A stretch of DNA of 64,000 nucleotides from contig CM055096.1 in the NCBI GenBank assembly GCA_029204225.1, forward strand, positions 69,525,444 to 69,589,443, read 5' to 3'. A model generated the notes under the pieces. It did not search any database. It was not told where the DNA came from and saw nothing but the letters and a program-made list of their open reading frames with translations. Made by a program: the position numbers and the translations under genes. This document shows, piece after piece, positions 1-10,189 of this stretch (the stretch's first letter is position 1; each line of letters starts with the position of its first letter). This stretch comes from Diphasiastrum complanatum (Eukaryota > Streptophyta > Lycopodiopsida > Lycopodiales > Lycopodiaceae).

Positions 1-155
1 CACTATGGTTTTGTTTGAAATTGATAGGCGTAGTCATGCATGAAGAAAGAGGAAGATAGTTTATTCCGCTGTGCACAATAAGTTTTCTTTCTTGTCGTTC
101 GAATTATTTTTATTCGATTCTTTTAGACCTATCATTTACGCACCTCTTTCCAACA
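1..155 (+). mobile_element. 3' part of a copia 5' LTR
   Basis: The sequence ends in CA at 155, directly before a primer-binding site, so it is read as the right-hand part of a plus-strand Ty1/copia LTR whose start lies outside the window. Confidence 0.6.
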
Positions 156-167
156 TGGTATCAGAGC
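156..167 (+). other. copia primer-binding site (tRNA-iMet type)
   Basis: TGGTATCAGAGC matches the usual plant copia PBS, complementary to the 3' end of initiator-Met tRNA. It abuts the LTR end at 155. Confidence 0.85.
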
Positions 168-342
168 GTTGATTCTTCTTCAAGGTCTAATACTATATCA
201 GGATGCAAGCTCTTATACTTGATATCTTTCGCGACATGAAATTATTCTTTAGTTTGAATCAATTTGTTTCGGTATCAGGAATTGATTTCCAATTTGTAGC
301 GCAGCACGGTATGTCTCTTAACGTCATCAAACTAAAGTTCCA

Positions 343-672
343 GATGGATTCTCAAAGTAAAGCCAGTCTTATCACTGACAAGCTGAATGGATCCAATTAT
401 CATTTATGGAAATTTAAGATGAAGACCTTGCTAATCGCCAATGAGTTGTGAGATGTTGTTACAAGTATCGAAAGTGAAATTTGAAGACAACACAGAAGAC
501 TCAAAGTGAAAATCGAAGGATGGTAAAGCTTTCGCACTTATTATCCTCAATATATCAGATACTCAAATTGGCCACATAGCTAAAGCCAAAACTTCGAAAG
601 AAGTGTGGAACACCCTGAGCTCACTATATGATGTGAGAGACGTAACTACTAAGTTACATCTGCTTAAACAAT
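343..672 (+). pseudogene. copia gag, N-terminal fragment, broken
   Basis: The plus-strand reading begins at an ATG at 343 and shows the copia Gag N-terminal pattern (LNGSNYHLWKFKM around 385-420). A TGA stops it at 449. Gag-type coding resumes in another frame (about 520-670; AFALIILNIS, KEVWNTLSSLYD, TKLHLLKQ). It breaks off near 664-672, where minus-strand element A starts. The lineage resembles UBN2-type Gag of plant copia. It is a 5' remnant of an element whose remaining body is absent, and it is non-functional. Confidence 0.7.
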
Positions 673-1916
673 CTTCCTTGCTTAAAGCCTTTGGCTATAC
701 ATTCATCATTTCTAAGGATGGAACAAACTCCATGCTCAAACTGTACATCAAGACCATTATCCATTAACTGGCCAACACTAAGCAAATTCTTGGTTAACTT
801 AGGAACATAAAGAACATTCTCTAGATTCATCCTTTTGGATGATCCAACATACAATGGAATGGTTCCTATTCCACTTATCTTACATTCTTGACTACTTGCA
901 ATATAGATTGATCTATGTAAATCATTGTAAGAAAGTAAAGTGGAGAAAATGTCCTTTTGATATGTCATGTGGGAACTAGCCCCACTATCAATCCACCAGG
1001 AATCATTGGTGTTGCTCTTGGATGATGGTGGTTTGTTGGAAACCATCAAGGATGACTCTTCATCCTCCTCCTCCTCCTGATGTGCAATGTTGCTTTGTTT
1101 GCTCTCTTGTGCCTTCTTCTTCTTGAGACATTCTGATGCAAAATGTCCTTTCTTTCCATAGAAAAAACATTTGTACTTGGACTTGTCTTTGATCTCGCCC
1201 TTTGAGCTTGAAGCCTCCTCCTCCTCCTTGGTCTCCTTGAAGTGCTTCTTCTTGCCATTGGTCTTCTTCTTGCCTTTGAATGAGAAATTAGCTTTCTCAT
1301 CACCATCCTGCAGAGAAATAACATTCATTCTTGCTTTGGTATGCATCATCCTACACTCTTCAGCCACTAACACACTGTGAAGCTTTTCTATAGTGGGCAA
1401 AGTGTCTTGGATTGCAAAGCTTTGGACCAAATTTGAAAACTCACTCCCTAGACCATTGAGGACAATCTGAACAAGCTCACTATCTTAAATCTTCTCTCCA
1501 GTGGAAGCTAACTCCCTATTGAGAGACTTGATTCTGAGTACATAAACCTGTGCACTCTCATCACTTCTCTTCATGCTTTGCAGAATCTGATTCCTAAGCA
1601 TGAGAACCCTTGAAGTGTTACTAGACTCATAGATTGATCTGAAAGCTTCCCAAGCCTCTTTAGCACTGGTACAAGCTTATACTTCTCTTAATAAATCATT
1701 GCTTACATTCATCTTCACACAGTGAAGTGCAAGCCTAGATCTTCTTTTGCATTTAGCTAACTCTTGCGCACTTAGAAGTTCATCTTCATCATCAATCAGA
1801 AACTCATAGAGATCTTGGAGCACCATGAGTGACTCCATCCTCACTTTCCAAATAGCATAATTGGTAGAATTTAACATCTCACTAGCTTCTAGAAGGTATG
1901 CTCCAGCAGATCTCAT
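664..1916 (-). pseudogene. copia element A gag-protease, broken
   Basis: The minus-strand reading starts at ATG 1916. The Gag N-terminus (LLEASEMLNSTNYAIWKVRM) runs to a TAA near 1675. A second TAA sits near 1485, between the UBN2-type Gag middle and the open stretch 1430-654. That stretch holds a degenerate zinc knuckle (CFFYGKKGHFASEC, second Cys replaced by Tyr) near 1170-1130, an acidic Lys/Glu-rich linker, the retropepsin motif WWIDSGASSHMT near 990, and the start of the GAG-pre-integrase region (VLYVPKLTKNLLSVGQL). Coding stops at about 664 in foreign plus-strand gag. It is a dead fragment of a copia polyprotein. Confidence 0.85.
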
Positions 1917-2498
1917 CTTACTAGTGAAATTCTACACACAAGATATAGATTTGCTTGACCTGAAACTCACAAAGGTTTCTAACTTGCAGTGTTTCACTCA
2001 AATGTTGACTTCTAATCCAACAAATGGACTTGTAATCACAATTCTATCACTCCTTCACAAAGCCAGAATGAAAATAAGATGAGATGAAAACTACTCTCAA
2101 GCAAATCTTGCCAATCTTGGCTATTTTTGGACAATAACTGGTTCTATCTCTCTCTTTCACTTTGTACTTTCAAGACCTGGTTTCCACTTTAAGAAGGTAT
2201 GAAATCAGCCTAGATTAATTAGTTCTCATGAAACAAATTCAAAACTAATTAATGGCAAGTGATCTTGGTAGCTTATCCTAGGATTTGCACAAAAAACCAG
2301 ATAAAATTACAGTGATCCAATGAATATGGGATTTTAAATGTTGGTTTAGAGTTGCCCACACGTGTGAACAATATGGATTTTGATCCTGAAAAAGTTTGGG
2401 ATCAACTCCCCTCACCAAATCCTGGATACCAGCTCGCCCTTCCAATACTAGCTTTTTCCACCAAAAACGTGCTAAAACTGGATTAGTTTCAAACACTG
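1917..2498 (-). other. leader (5' UTR) of copia element A
   Basis: This non-coding stretch between PBS and gag is homologous, in opposite orientation, to 27.29-27.91 kb. The open frame at 2278-2496 is an accident of the leader. Confidence 0.75.
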
Positions 2499-2503
2499 AT
2501 CAA
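2499..2503. repeat. target-site duplication of element B, left copy
   Basis: ATCAA directly precedes the left LTR end. The same five bases follow the right LTR end at 6886-6890. Confidence 0.85.
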
Positions 2504-3136
2504 TGTGAAAGATTTCAGATCCTTAAGATCCAATCTACTTGAATGATCTTTGGTTAGAAAGAGAAATACACTACCAATTTCAGCAATGTAGAAAAATCAG
2601 CATCTACACACAATTTGAGATGCAAACACTAATAGAACTTGATCAAACTTGAATGAAATGATTATGTACTGTTGCTATCCGTACAAAACCAGCAAGCTAC
2701 TGTATTTCACACGTGTGGATCCAAAAATAACAAATATAGATCATTCTACACATAGAATTGCAAGCAATCACCAAGATAGTGCACCAATGGATAGTAGAAC
2801 CCAAGAGAATCATGTATAGAGAAGAGAGAAGATTACTCTCTCCACGAGTTACATCCTTTTATAACAGGTCCAAACCCTATTTGGCCACTTGGCTTTCCCA
2901 CCAAAATGCTAACCCTACCAATTTTGGTTCTAGATTCAATGTACCCAACTTATTCAATTGAATCTACTCAAACTCGCATTCTATCTTTCCCACACTTTCA
3001 AAAAGTGTTTATTCAAATGAAATTTAGACTAATGAACTTTGAAAAGTCAACCTCTAAGTCTAAAACAAGTTTTGGCCTCAATATGCCAAATATGGAAATA
3101 TTGCAAAATGTGATGAAACTAGTTGAATCTTTCACA
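2504..3136 (-). repeat. 3' LTR of element B (633 bp)
   Basis: The LTR starts at 3136 (TGTGAAAGATTC, minus strand) and ends at 2504 (TTTCACA). It contains an ACACGTGTG palindrome near 2710 and TATAAAAGG near 2860 on the minus strand, placed as an LTR promoter would be. Confidence 0.88.
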
Positions 3137-3149
3137 CTCCCTCTTCAAC
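3137..3149 (-). other. polypurine tract of element B
   Basis: On the minus strand the run GTTGAAGAGGGAG sits immediately before the LTR start, as expected for a plus-strand priming site. Confidence 0.75.
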
Positions 3150-3196
3150 TAGTTTTAGCATAGACTTTGATAATACTCCAAGTGAAGTCCTATGCT

Positions 3197-6100
3197 TCAT
3201 GAACAAGTCTTTTCCCAATGCTTTGGTGAGGATATATCAGCTACACATTCCCTTGAAGACACATGTTGAAGCTCCACCTTCTTTGCAATGACTCGCTCCC
3301 TCACAAAATGATATTGTATCTCAATATGCTTGCTCCTAGCAAGAAAGATAGGATTGGATGCCATTCTTTGGGCTGATTGATTGTCATAAAAGATGATTGG
3401 GCTCTCTGAAAAATCCAGCAAGTGAAGATCCTTGATCATCCTTTTGATCCATACCATCTCCTTTGTGCAATGTGTAAGAGCTTTGTACTCGGCCTCACTA
3501 GATGACAATGAGATAGTGGCTTGTTTCTTTGACATCTATGATATAGCTCCATCACCTATGAAAATACAATGAGCACTAATGGATTTCCTATCCATTACAT
3601 CTCCAGCATAGTCCGAATCTGAAAATCCAAAAAAATTAGGTGATGATCCCTCATACAATATGCCAAAATCTCGAGTTCCAATGATGTATCTCAAAACTCG
3701 CTTTCCTAGCTTCCAATGCTCCTCGCTAGGATCTTGCATGAATTGACTCAATCTTCCAACACAATAGCTTAGATCAGGTCTAGTAATGGCTAGATAGATG
3801 AGTGAACCAACTAGCTTTCTATAGAGAGTAATGTCCTCGAAGGATATTTCATTACCTCTTATAGTTAGCTTTACATGAGACTCCATAGGTGTATCAATAG
3901 CTTTTGCATCTACCATATGAAATCTTTCTAGAATAGAATTAGCATATTTCTCTTGACAAATGAAAGTAGATTGAGAAGATCTAATGACTTCTATTCCTAA
4001 AATGTAATGCAAATTACCAAGATCATGCACCTCAAACTCCTTCTTAAGAGCATTCTTGATATCCTCCACATCTTGATTGTCTCCACCACTCAAGATGATA
4101 TCATCCACATAGATTAGCAAGATGGTAACATCATTTCCAAAAAACCTATAATAAAGTGAATGATCATACTCACTCATAACAAAGTCTTGAGAGAGTAAAA
4201 AAGTGTTAAGCTTAGCATACCGACTCCTTGGTGTTTGCTCAAGGCCATACAAACTCTTTTGTAGAAGACACACATGATTTGGCTTTGTTGATGAAATGTA
4301 GCTCTCGGGTTGCTCCATGTATACTTCCTCCTCAAGATCACCATTCAAGAATGCATTTGAAATGTCCATTTGCCATAGATCTCATCCATAAAGTGTAGCA
4401 AGTGAAATGATGACTCGAATGCTTACCATCTTTGCCACGGGTGCAAAGGTCTCATCATAGTCAATTCCTTGTTGTTGAGCATATCCTTTTGCCACTAACC
4501 TTGCCTTGTACTTGTTGATAAATCCATCTTGGTTTGTCTTCACCTTGAAGATCCATTTGCATCCAATAGCTTTCTTGTCCTTAGGCAACTCCACCAATCT
4601 CCATGTTCCATTCTTCATAAGAGCTTGATACTCGAGATCCATTGCTTGGATCCACTCCTCTTCTTTCCTTGATTGATATACACTTGTAGGCTCATCCAAA
4701 GAGGTTAGGAAAGCAACATAATTTCCAGAAACTACTTGCTTACCCTTTTGATCATATGTGAGCCTTGAAGGTACTTGTCTTTCTCTTGATGTTCTCCTTG
4801 GCTTTTGACTTGATGAAGGTCCATCATCACCACCATCCAAAGTAGGATCCTTCTCATCAACATCAAGAATGTTAGATCCATCTACTTTACCATCAATCAT
4901 GCTTGAAGACACCTTCGGAATGTTTCCCTCATAAAAAATGACATCTCTACCAACAATCACTTTGTTAGTAGAAGGAATGTAAACCTTATAGGCTTTACTC
5001 ACCTCACTATATCCAACAAAAATACCTCTTCTTGAAAATGGATCCTCCTTGGTCCTATCATCAAGAGTAATGTTGACATAGCATGTGCATCCAAAGGTTC
5101 TTAGAAAGTTGACACTCGGCCTCCTCTTGAATAGCATCTCAAAAGGTGTCCTTCCATCCAAAATAGCACTCGGCCACCTATTGCACAAGAAATTGGCACA
5201 CAACAAAGCTTGATCCCAAAATGGTTTGTCAAGATTAGCACTTAACCTCATAGCTTTAGCACTTTCACATAAAGTTCTATTCTTCCTTTCAGCCACTCCA
5301 TTTTGTTGTGGGGTCCTTGATGTTGTATACTCCCTCTAAATCTCATGCTCATCACAAAAGGCCTTGAACTTGTTAGATATGTACTCACCACCATTGTCAA
5401 CTCTCAAGCACTTGATCTTTGTGGAAAATTGGTTCTCCCTTGCATTCTTGAACTTGACAAAGACATCATACACTTCATCATTGCTCTTTAGTAGATAGAT
5501 CCAACAAAATATACTAAAATCATCAATGAATGTTACATACATCTTAGCTCCACTATTGCTAATTGTAGTAAATCCATGAATATCCGAATGTACAAGTTGA
5601 AAAGGCTTTGTAGATCTAGAAATAGATCTAGTATAAGGTAGTCTATGTGACATAGACAAAGCACAAGACTCACAAACATGCTTGTCATTACTTAAGGAAC
5701 TTGGAAGACCAATCACAACCTTCTTCCTTGCCATTACCTCCAATGACTTGAAGTTAAGGTGTCCCATCCTTTTGTGCCAAACCTCTTGATCAGAAATTTG
5801 CTCCCTTGCAACACATCCAACTTGGTTAGCAATAACACAAGCATCAAGTTTGAACAACTTCCCTTGCCTTTTACCTTTTCCAATCAAGACATCCTTCCTT
5901 TTGATCAAACAAGCATCTCCATCAAACTCCACCTCGAGGCCCTTACTTAGCATTTGACTCACACTAAGCAAATTCTTGGTAATAGATGGAATAAACAAGA
6001 CATCCTCCAAATGTAGAGAGAGAAGTAGAATTGTGCCAATCCCTTTGATTGCACACTCACCATCATTGGCCGTGTAGATCACCCTCTTGTCATCTCCACA

Positions 6101-6802
6101 TGCCAACAAAGAAGTGAAGTACTCTTTGTGAAAGATCATGTGTGAACTTGCTCCACTAGGATCTAAATCTCCATCATTAGCAAGCATACATGAAGACATC
6201 ACAAAAGCATCATCATTTGCATCTTGCACATCCAAACCATCCTCATCAAGAGTAAGATTACCTTGCTTGTCTCCTCGATCTATCTTCTTCTTGTAGCACT
6301 CACTTGCAAAGTGTCCTTTGATGCCACAATAGAAGCACTTGAGCTTTGATCTATCCTTCTTTTTGCCACTTGAAGAAGCATCTACTTGATCTTGCCCTTT
6401 AGACCACTTGCTTTTGGTTTTGCCCTTGAATTTGCCCTTTATGAACATAGCATCCTCTTGAAGTGTTGATGTAGATCCACCTCTTGCTTGAAGCCTATAT
6501 TCCTCATTGATCAAGATCTCTTGAAGATCCATCAAACTTGGCAAAGTCTTTTGAACAATACTTTGAACAATGTTAGCATGAGCATCCAACAAGCCATTAA
6601 TAATCACTTGAATAAGCTCTCCTTCCTTAATGCTTTTATCTATGCAAGCTAACTCATCATTCAATGCTTTCATTCTCAAAACAAAAGTACTTGGACTTTC
6701 TTCATTCTTTTGCAAACAAAAAAAGATTTGTCTTCTTAGAGTCAACACTCTAGAAGTAGACTTGGATTCATAAAGCTTCTTCAATGAATTCCAAGCTTCC
6801 AA
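3197..6802 (-). pseudogene. copia element B gag-pol, one frame with three stops
   Basis: A single minus-strand frame of 1,202 codons is interrupted only by stops at 5335-5333 (TAG), 4381-4379 (TGA) and 3538-3536 (TAG). There is no frameshift. In order it encodes the UBN2-type Gag middle, a zinc knuckle (CFYCGIKGHFASEC, near 6340-6300), a protease region reading DPSGASSHM, GAG-pre-integrase (WHKRMGHLN), the integrase core (HSDIHGF, DNGGEY, then PQQNG..ERKN), the reverse transcriptase ([24 protein letters not shown] near 4110) and copia RNase H (ISLSSSEAEYKAL near 3500). Each stop is one transition from a Gln or Trp codon. The N-terminal Gag is lost in the 5' deletion. Gag and RT are close relatives of the fragments at 22.8-23.3 and 30-31 kb. 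Confidence 0.9.
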
Positions 6803-6809
6803 AGATTAT

Positions 6810-6885
6810 TAAAACAAGTTTTGGCCTCAATATGCCAAATATGAAAATATTGCAAAATGTGATGAAACTAGTTGAATCTTTCACA
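6810..6885 (-). repeat. 76-bp remnant of element B 5' LTR
   Basis: It matches 3061-3136 over 76 bp with one A/G difference. It is fused directly to interrupted gag at about 6809, so the remaining LTR, PBS and gag start have been deleted. Confidence 0.9.
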
Positions 6886-6890
6886 ATCAA
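6886..6890. repeat. target-site duplication of element B, right copy
   Basis: ATCAA, identical to 2499-2503. Confidence 0.85.
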
Positions 6891-6900
6891 TAGCCTTGTA

Positions 6901-6916
6901 CTTGGCTCTGATACCA
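6901..6916 (-). other. PBS of element A (tRNA-iMet type)
   Basis: The reverse complement reads TGGTATCAGAGCCAAG. It is followed on the minus strand by the family A leader, interrupted by B. Confidence 0.85.
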
Positions 6917-7252
6917 TGTAAAGAATTTGGGCCTCAGGGCCATGCACACACACGTACCCACGCGAGTCGCGTACTGGAATCCCAACCCCAGTCGCCTAGC
7001 CACCCGCCATCGCCATCCATCTAACTCCCAAAAGGGCTGGTACCAGGGGATAGAGGATCTACAGAAGCCCCAACTTATATATGAGAGAGTTTAAGGCAAG
7101 CAGTTACTAATGGGATATTGAGAATTCTCAAGGCCTTCACTAGGTGCTCAAGCCCACGGCACTTTCCTGTGCGTGGCTTGCAACTAAACATTCCGCAACA
7201 CCCTCACTCAAGCAAGCACATGCAAAGGAACCCCCCATTGGCTCTGATACCA
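6917..7252 (-). mobile_element. TRIM-like miniature LTR unit joined at the PBS of element A
   Basis: On the minus strand: a second PBS (7252-7238), a linker of about 30 nt ending in a purine run (GAGTGAGGG), then a 284-bp LTR-like block (7200-6917) starting TGTTGCGG and ending TTTACA, with a TATATAAG box near 7085-7070. The internal region is only 52 bp, a size typical of TRIM/SMART elements. The block is followed by the genuine PBS and leader of element A, so a 21-base word (one base over TTGGCTCTGATACCATGTAA) occurs at both ends of the unit. It has no coding capacity and its own 5' LTR is absent. Confidence 0.6.
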
Positions 7253-7755
7253 TGTAAAAAGTACAATACTAAGGACCATAAATGGATCTTTGAATGATCC
7301 ACAAGGTTGATTGTGTGTTTGTTAAACAATCTATCAGATACTAGTCATCAGAAAACAAGATCTAGTTTAGCAGCTTGATAAAAAACAAGTAGATACAATC
7401 AGAGCATTGATCAAAAACTATAATCCGAATTCACACGTGGGAAAATGAGGTTGTAGTACGGCCTGTAGACAAAGTTTAGAGTGTGCCAAAGCTGACTTTC
7501 ATTGGAATCAAAAGCAATCACCATACATAGAAAGAAAACTCGAGTTTCTCCTTGAGGCTTCAAAAAGTTTCTATCTCCTCACTATGGAGAATGAGAATAA
7601 ATAGTAAAAGACACTTCTTTTTTCAAGTTATGTGAAAATCCAGCATGTAATAAGAAAGTAGACTCATCATAAATCATGGTCTAGATCTTACAAAATAGGA
7701 ATCACTAACAAATGGACACAACCACTCCTCTTGACTCGTGGTAACCGATGTTACA
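7253..7755 (-). repeat. 5' LTR of copia element A (about 503 bp)
   Basis: It begins at 7755 (TGTAACATCGG) and ends at 7253 (TTTTTACA) on the minus strand. It is homologous in opposite orientation to the LTR ending at 27278. Confidence 0.75.
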
Positions 7756-7860
7756 AAGTAAATCTTTTGAATTTTAAACACAATTCACTAATATCGCTAA
7801 ACATGTCCTTAAGAGTGAACAAGAAAGAAACCTTTTTGTTTACACATATCTATATTTACA

Positions 7861-7970
7861 GCAATACAAGCTGGTGTTGAAAAGCTCCAAAACACGTTCT
7901 ATATATGTAAACTAAGCAATACAAGCTGGTGTTGAAAAGCTCCAAAACACGTTCTATATACGTAAACTAT
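7861..7970. repeat. 55-bp tandem duplication at the 3' end of the LEA-like gene
   Basis: Two near-identical 55-bp copies (7861-7915 and 7916-7970) start GCAATACAAGCTGGTG. The second copy contains the gene's stop codon (7967-7969); the copies differ at a few positions. Confidence 0.9.
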
Positions 7971-8491
7971 GCAAGCTTCTGGGGATAGTTGTCGTTTGAT
8001 GCGCCATTTGAGCCACTTTCCATGCCACGTTCAGGTTCCCGAGTAGATGAGATGCTGGGCTCGACGGCTGCAGCACCGGTTGAAATCTCTGGCGCGCGTG
8101 GATGATCGTCTGCAGGGTGAGGATCATCTACGTCTGTCCGGTCTGTGTGTACAGCAACTGGATATCTCATGCCTCCAGCACCTCCAAGCACTAAATTTGC
8201 CACTTGAGTCCGCGCTGCCAGTCTTTCCTGCGAAGCTTGCTGCTGTGCGATGGCACGGACTGCAGCCTGCTTTTCCGAGGTCTCCCGCTTATACTCTCTC
8301 GCTTCAACGTTGGATGCCTCTTTAGCTTCTGGGCTAAAGGGATGAATAATGTGCTGCATGGTCTGTTTGGCAGTAGCGAAAGCATGATCTACCTTCTCTC
8401 GTGCTCCAGACGTGAGGAGAGCCATGTCCTCCTTCGCATTAGCTCTGGACTCTCGTGCAGCTGCCTCCCTTGTTGGCTGATGAGACGCCAT
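7967..8491 (-). CDS. LEA-like hydrophilic protein (group 4 / LEA_1-like)
   Basis: An intact 174-codon single-exon frame (ATG 8491-8489, TAG 7969-7967). Residues 1-100 are rich in Ala, Glu, Lys, Arg and Gln with no hydrophobic core or signal peptide. They form a predicted amphipathic helix with short motifs typical of LEA_1 proteins (EAKEASNVEAREYKR, EKQAAVRAIAQQQA). Residues 103-174 are Gly, Pro, His, Asp and Ser rich and look disordered. This two-part layout and size fit desiccation-related LEA_1 proteins, which protect membranes and enzymes during drying. The assignment is by pattern only. An upstream TATA box and a G-box/ABRE support a real, ABA-type promoter. The gene lies 212 bp from the LTR of element A. 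The opposite-strand frames 8047-8325 and 8204-8575 are shadows. Confidence 0.6.
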   Translation of the reverse strand: MASHQPTREAAARESRANAKEDMALLTSGAREKVDHAFATAKQTMQHIIHPFSPEAKEASNVEAREYKRETSEKQAAVRAIAQQQASQERLAARTQVANLVLGGAGGMRYPVAVHTDRTDVDDPHPADDHPRAPEISTGAAAVEPSISSTREPERGMESGSNGASNDNYPQKLA

Positions 8492-8539
8492 TCCGGATCA
8501 AACCTCACCTTGGACAAACCCAAAACCGTATTGTCAATT

Positions 8540-8552
8540 TACATACATATAT
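8540..8552 (-). promoter_or_regulatory. putative TATA box of the LEA-like gene
   Basis: The minus strand reads GAGTATATATGTA about 50 bp upstream of the ATG at 8491. Position and sequence suit a core promoter with a short 5' UTR. Confidence 0.45.
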
Positions 8553-8594
8553 ACTCACTCACCCACTCCATGTAGATTATGTTTTGTAGCTCAC

Positions 8595-8603
8595 ACACGT
8601 GTC
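8595..8603. promoter_or_regulatory. G-box / ABRE-type element
   Basis: ACACGTGTC contains the CACGTG core and the ABRE form CACGTGTC, about 105 bp upstream of the LEA-like ATG and 45 bp beyond the TATA-like box. bZIP factors of the ABF type bind such sites in ABA-induced LEA promoters. Confidence 0.45.
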
Positions 8604-8703
8604 TTGATACTTGGCAATATTTTAAACCTTATGAACTACACATGTCGTTGTCTAACCAATTTCCCAAAATTTGGCATGATTTCCTACAACATCCTCATAG
8701 TCC

Positions 8704-8741
<38 letters not shown>

Positions 8742-8742
8742 C
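8704..8742. repeat. (TG)n/(TA)n microsatellite
   Basis: A TG run passes into a TA run. This is copy 1 of the microsatellite inside the 300-bp duplication. Confidence 0.95.
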
Positions 8743-9020
8743 ATACATGTACATGTATTCATATTCCTTAGATAGGTTGCATAATTAGCCTTGAGATAAT
8801 GCAAGCCAGCCTCCCCACTAAGATATTCAAGATAAAGTCTGATTTAGGTGAGTTAGAGTTAAAAGTTTTGTTGTTATTATATTCAAGTGGCAATTGTTTT
8901 TGTTTGTATGCATGCACCACAAAGTACACATGTCGTTGTCTAACCAATTTCCCAAAATTTGGCATGATTGCCTACAACATACTCATAGTCCTCATGAGGA
9001 TAGAACTTGCATATAAAGGA

Positions 9021-9024
<4 letters not shown>

Positions 9025-9064
<40 letters not shown>
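9025..9064. repeat. (TA)n microsatellite
   Basis: This is the longer TA run in copy 2 of the duplicated unit. Confidence 0.95.
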
Positions 9065-9068
<4 letters not shown>

Positions 9069-9241
9069 ATGTATTCATATTCCTTAGATAAGTTGCATAA
9101 TTAGCCTTGAGATAATGCAAGCCAGCCTCCCCACTAAGATATTCAAGATAAAGTTTGATTTAGGTGAGTTAGAGTTAAAAGTTTTGTTGTTATTATATTC
9201 AAGTGGCAATTGTTTTTGTTTGTATGCATGCACCACAAAGT

Positions 9242-10189
9242 TGATCTACCAAGACCAGCCCCTAGGGCCTTTACATTTTGAAGCTATTTCTCCTCACAAA
9301 ATTACATGTCATCATTATTTAATTAAAAATAAATAAAAAGATATGACACTGACTCACACTATCCTCTGCAACCGGTGGTTACCTACACCTAGAAGAACTG
9401 TTGGGTTAGTACAGTTATATAGTCTTGTAACTCTGCCTCCTCCTTAAGAGTTGTCTTCCTCTAAGACAAAATCTAGATAAAACTGACGATACTGCCCTTT
9501 TCTCAGATTTGAATGGAGGAGCAGGAAAACTAGAATCTATACCTTTGCCCAATTTTCAAAGTAATGAGTGAATTGCACCTAACAACAATATGTCAGAGTC
9601 TTTTTTGTGCAAGTTATATACAAATATAAAAAAAGTCACTAAAATTTCTTTTTGGATCCAAAAATGTGCATCTAAATTGGTTTGTTCCAATATCTATGTT
9701 TGAGGATTTATTTGCAAATACTGAGTTGCATCGAACCCCCACAATGTTTGTTTGTAAAAGTCCATCAGATGTCTTTTCAATGGAACTTATGGACCAAGGT
9801 CCAATGGAGATATAGAACGTAGAATTAAATGGTCATCCATATGTTTACGATACAATATACAAAAGCAAATAGTTTGATATTTCATTATCAAAGATGGAAA
9901 AAACAAAATAGCATTTGGGTCCCATTAGATCAAGACTTGGATAACACTTACTGTGAATGTTATAATAATATTATGAAAACTTATATCTATTTTCTTGTGC
10001 AGATACGTAAAAGACGAGGAAAAAATCAAATGCAAAGACTTTGGAGTAGTAATTCAAATAATAAAGCATGTATGAAATAAAAATAGTGATGCTAAATTTG
10101 ACATAAGACAATTTTTTTCAAATATCAATGTAAATCTCTTTTTAAGAGTACATGCATATGGAAATGTTTTTTCCTCGCCTCTGCTTCCA
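9242..10189. other. AT-rich DNA without a recognisable gene
   Basis: Only short unrelated frames are present. The longest (9829-10080) is Tyr, Asn and Lys rich and matches nothing I recognise. It may be decayed transposon DNA. Confidence 0.4.

Larger units (their letters stand above)
2504..6885 (-). mobile_element. copia element B, nested in A, 5'-deleted
   Basis: The ends carry the inverted pair TGTGAAAGATT/AATCTTTCACA, and a 5-bp target duplication (ATCAA) flanks the unit. On the minus strand it consists of the first 76 bp of the 5' LTR, a deletion removing the rest of that LTR, the PBS and the start of gag, then gag-pol (6802-3197), PPT and a full 633-bp 3' LTR. It is the best-preserved retroelement here but cannot be autonomous. 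Confidence 0.9.
664..7755 (-). mobile_element. copia element A (minus strand), 3'-truncated, with nested insertions
   Basis: Read on the minus strand: 5' LTR (7755-7253), a PBS-PPT-LTR miniature unit (7252-6917), PBS and leader start (6916-6886), inserted element B (6885-2504), the rest of the leader (2498-1917), then gag and protease (1916-664). The rest of pol and the 3' LTR are missing. Removing B and one copy of its target duplication gives a leader that matches the same-family leader at 27.29-27.9 kb, which proves the nesting order. Confidence 0.8.
8637..9241. repeat. tandem duplication of a 300-bp non-coding unit
   Basis: Copy 1 (8637-8924) and copy 2 (8925-9241) are nearly identical outside the central microsatellite and a short insertion in copy 2. 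Both start TACACATGTCGTTG and end CACCACAAAGT. The unit carries no coding frame; open frames there merely read through it. Confidence 0.9.

Noticed and set aside
8799-9336. Two similar frames (8799-9104, 9115-9336) as a duplicated gene family
   Set aside because: They merely read the two copies of the non-coding 300-bp duplication; no domain, and the TA microsatellite encodes the Ile/Tyr run.
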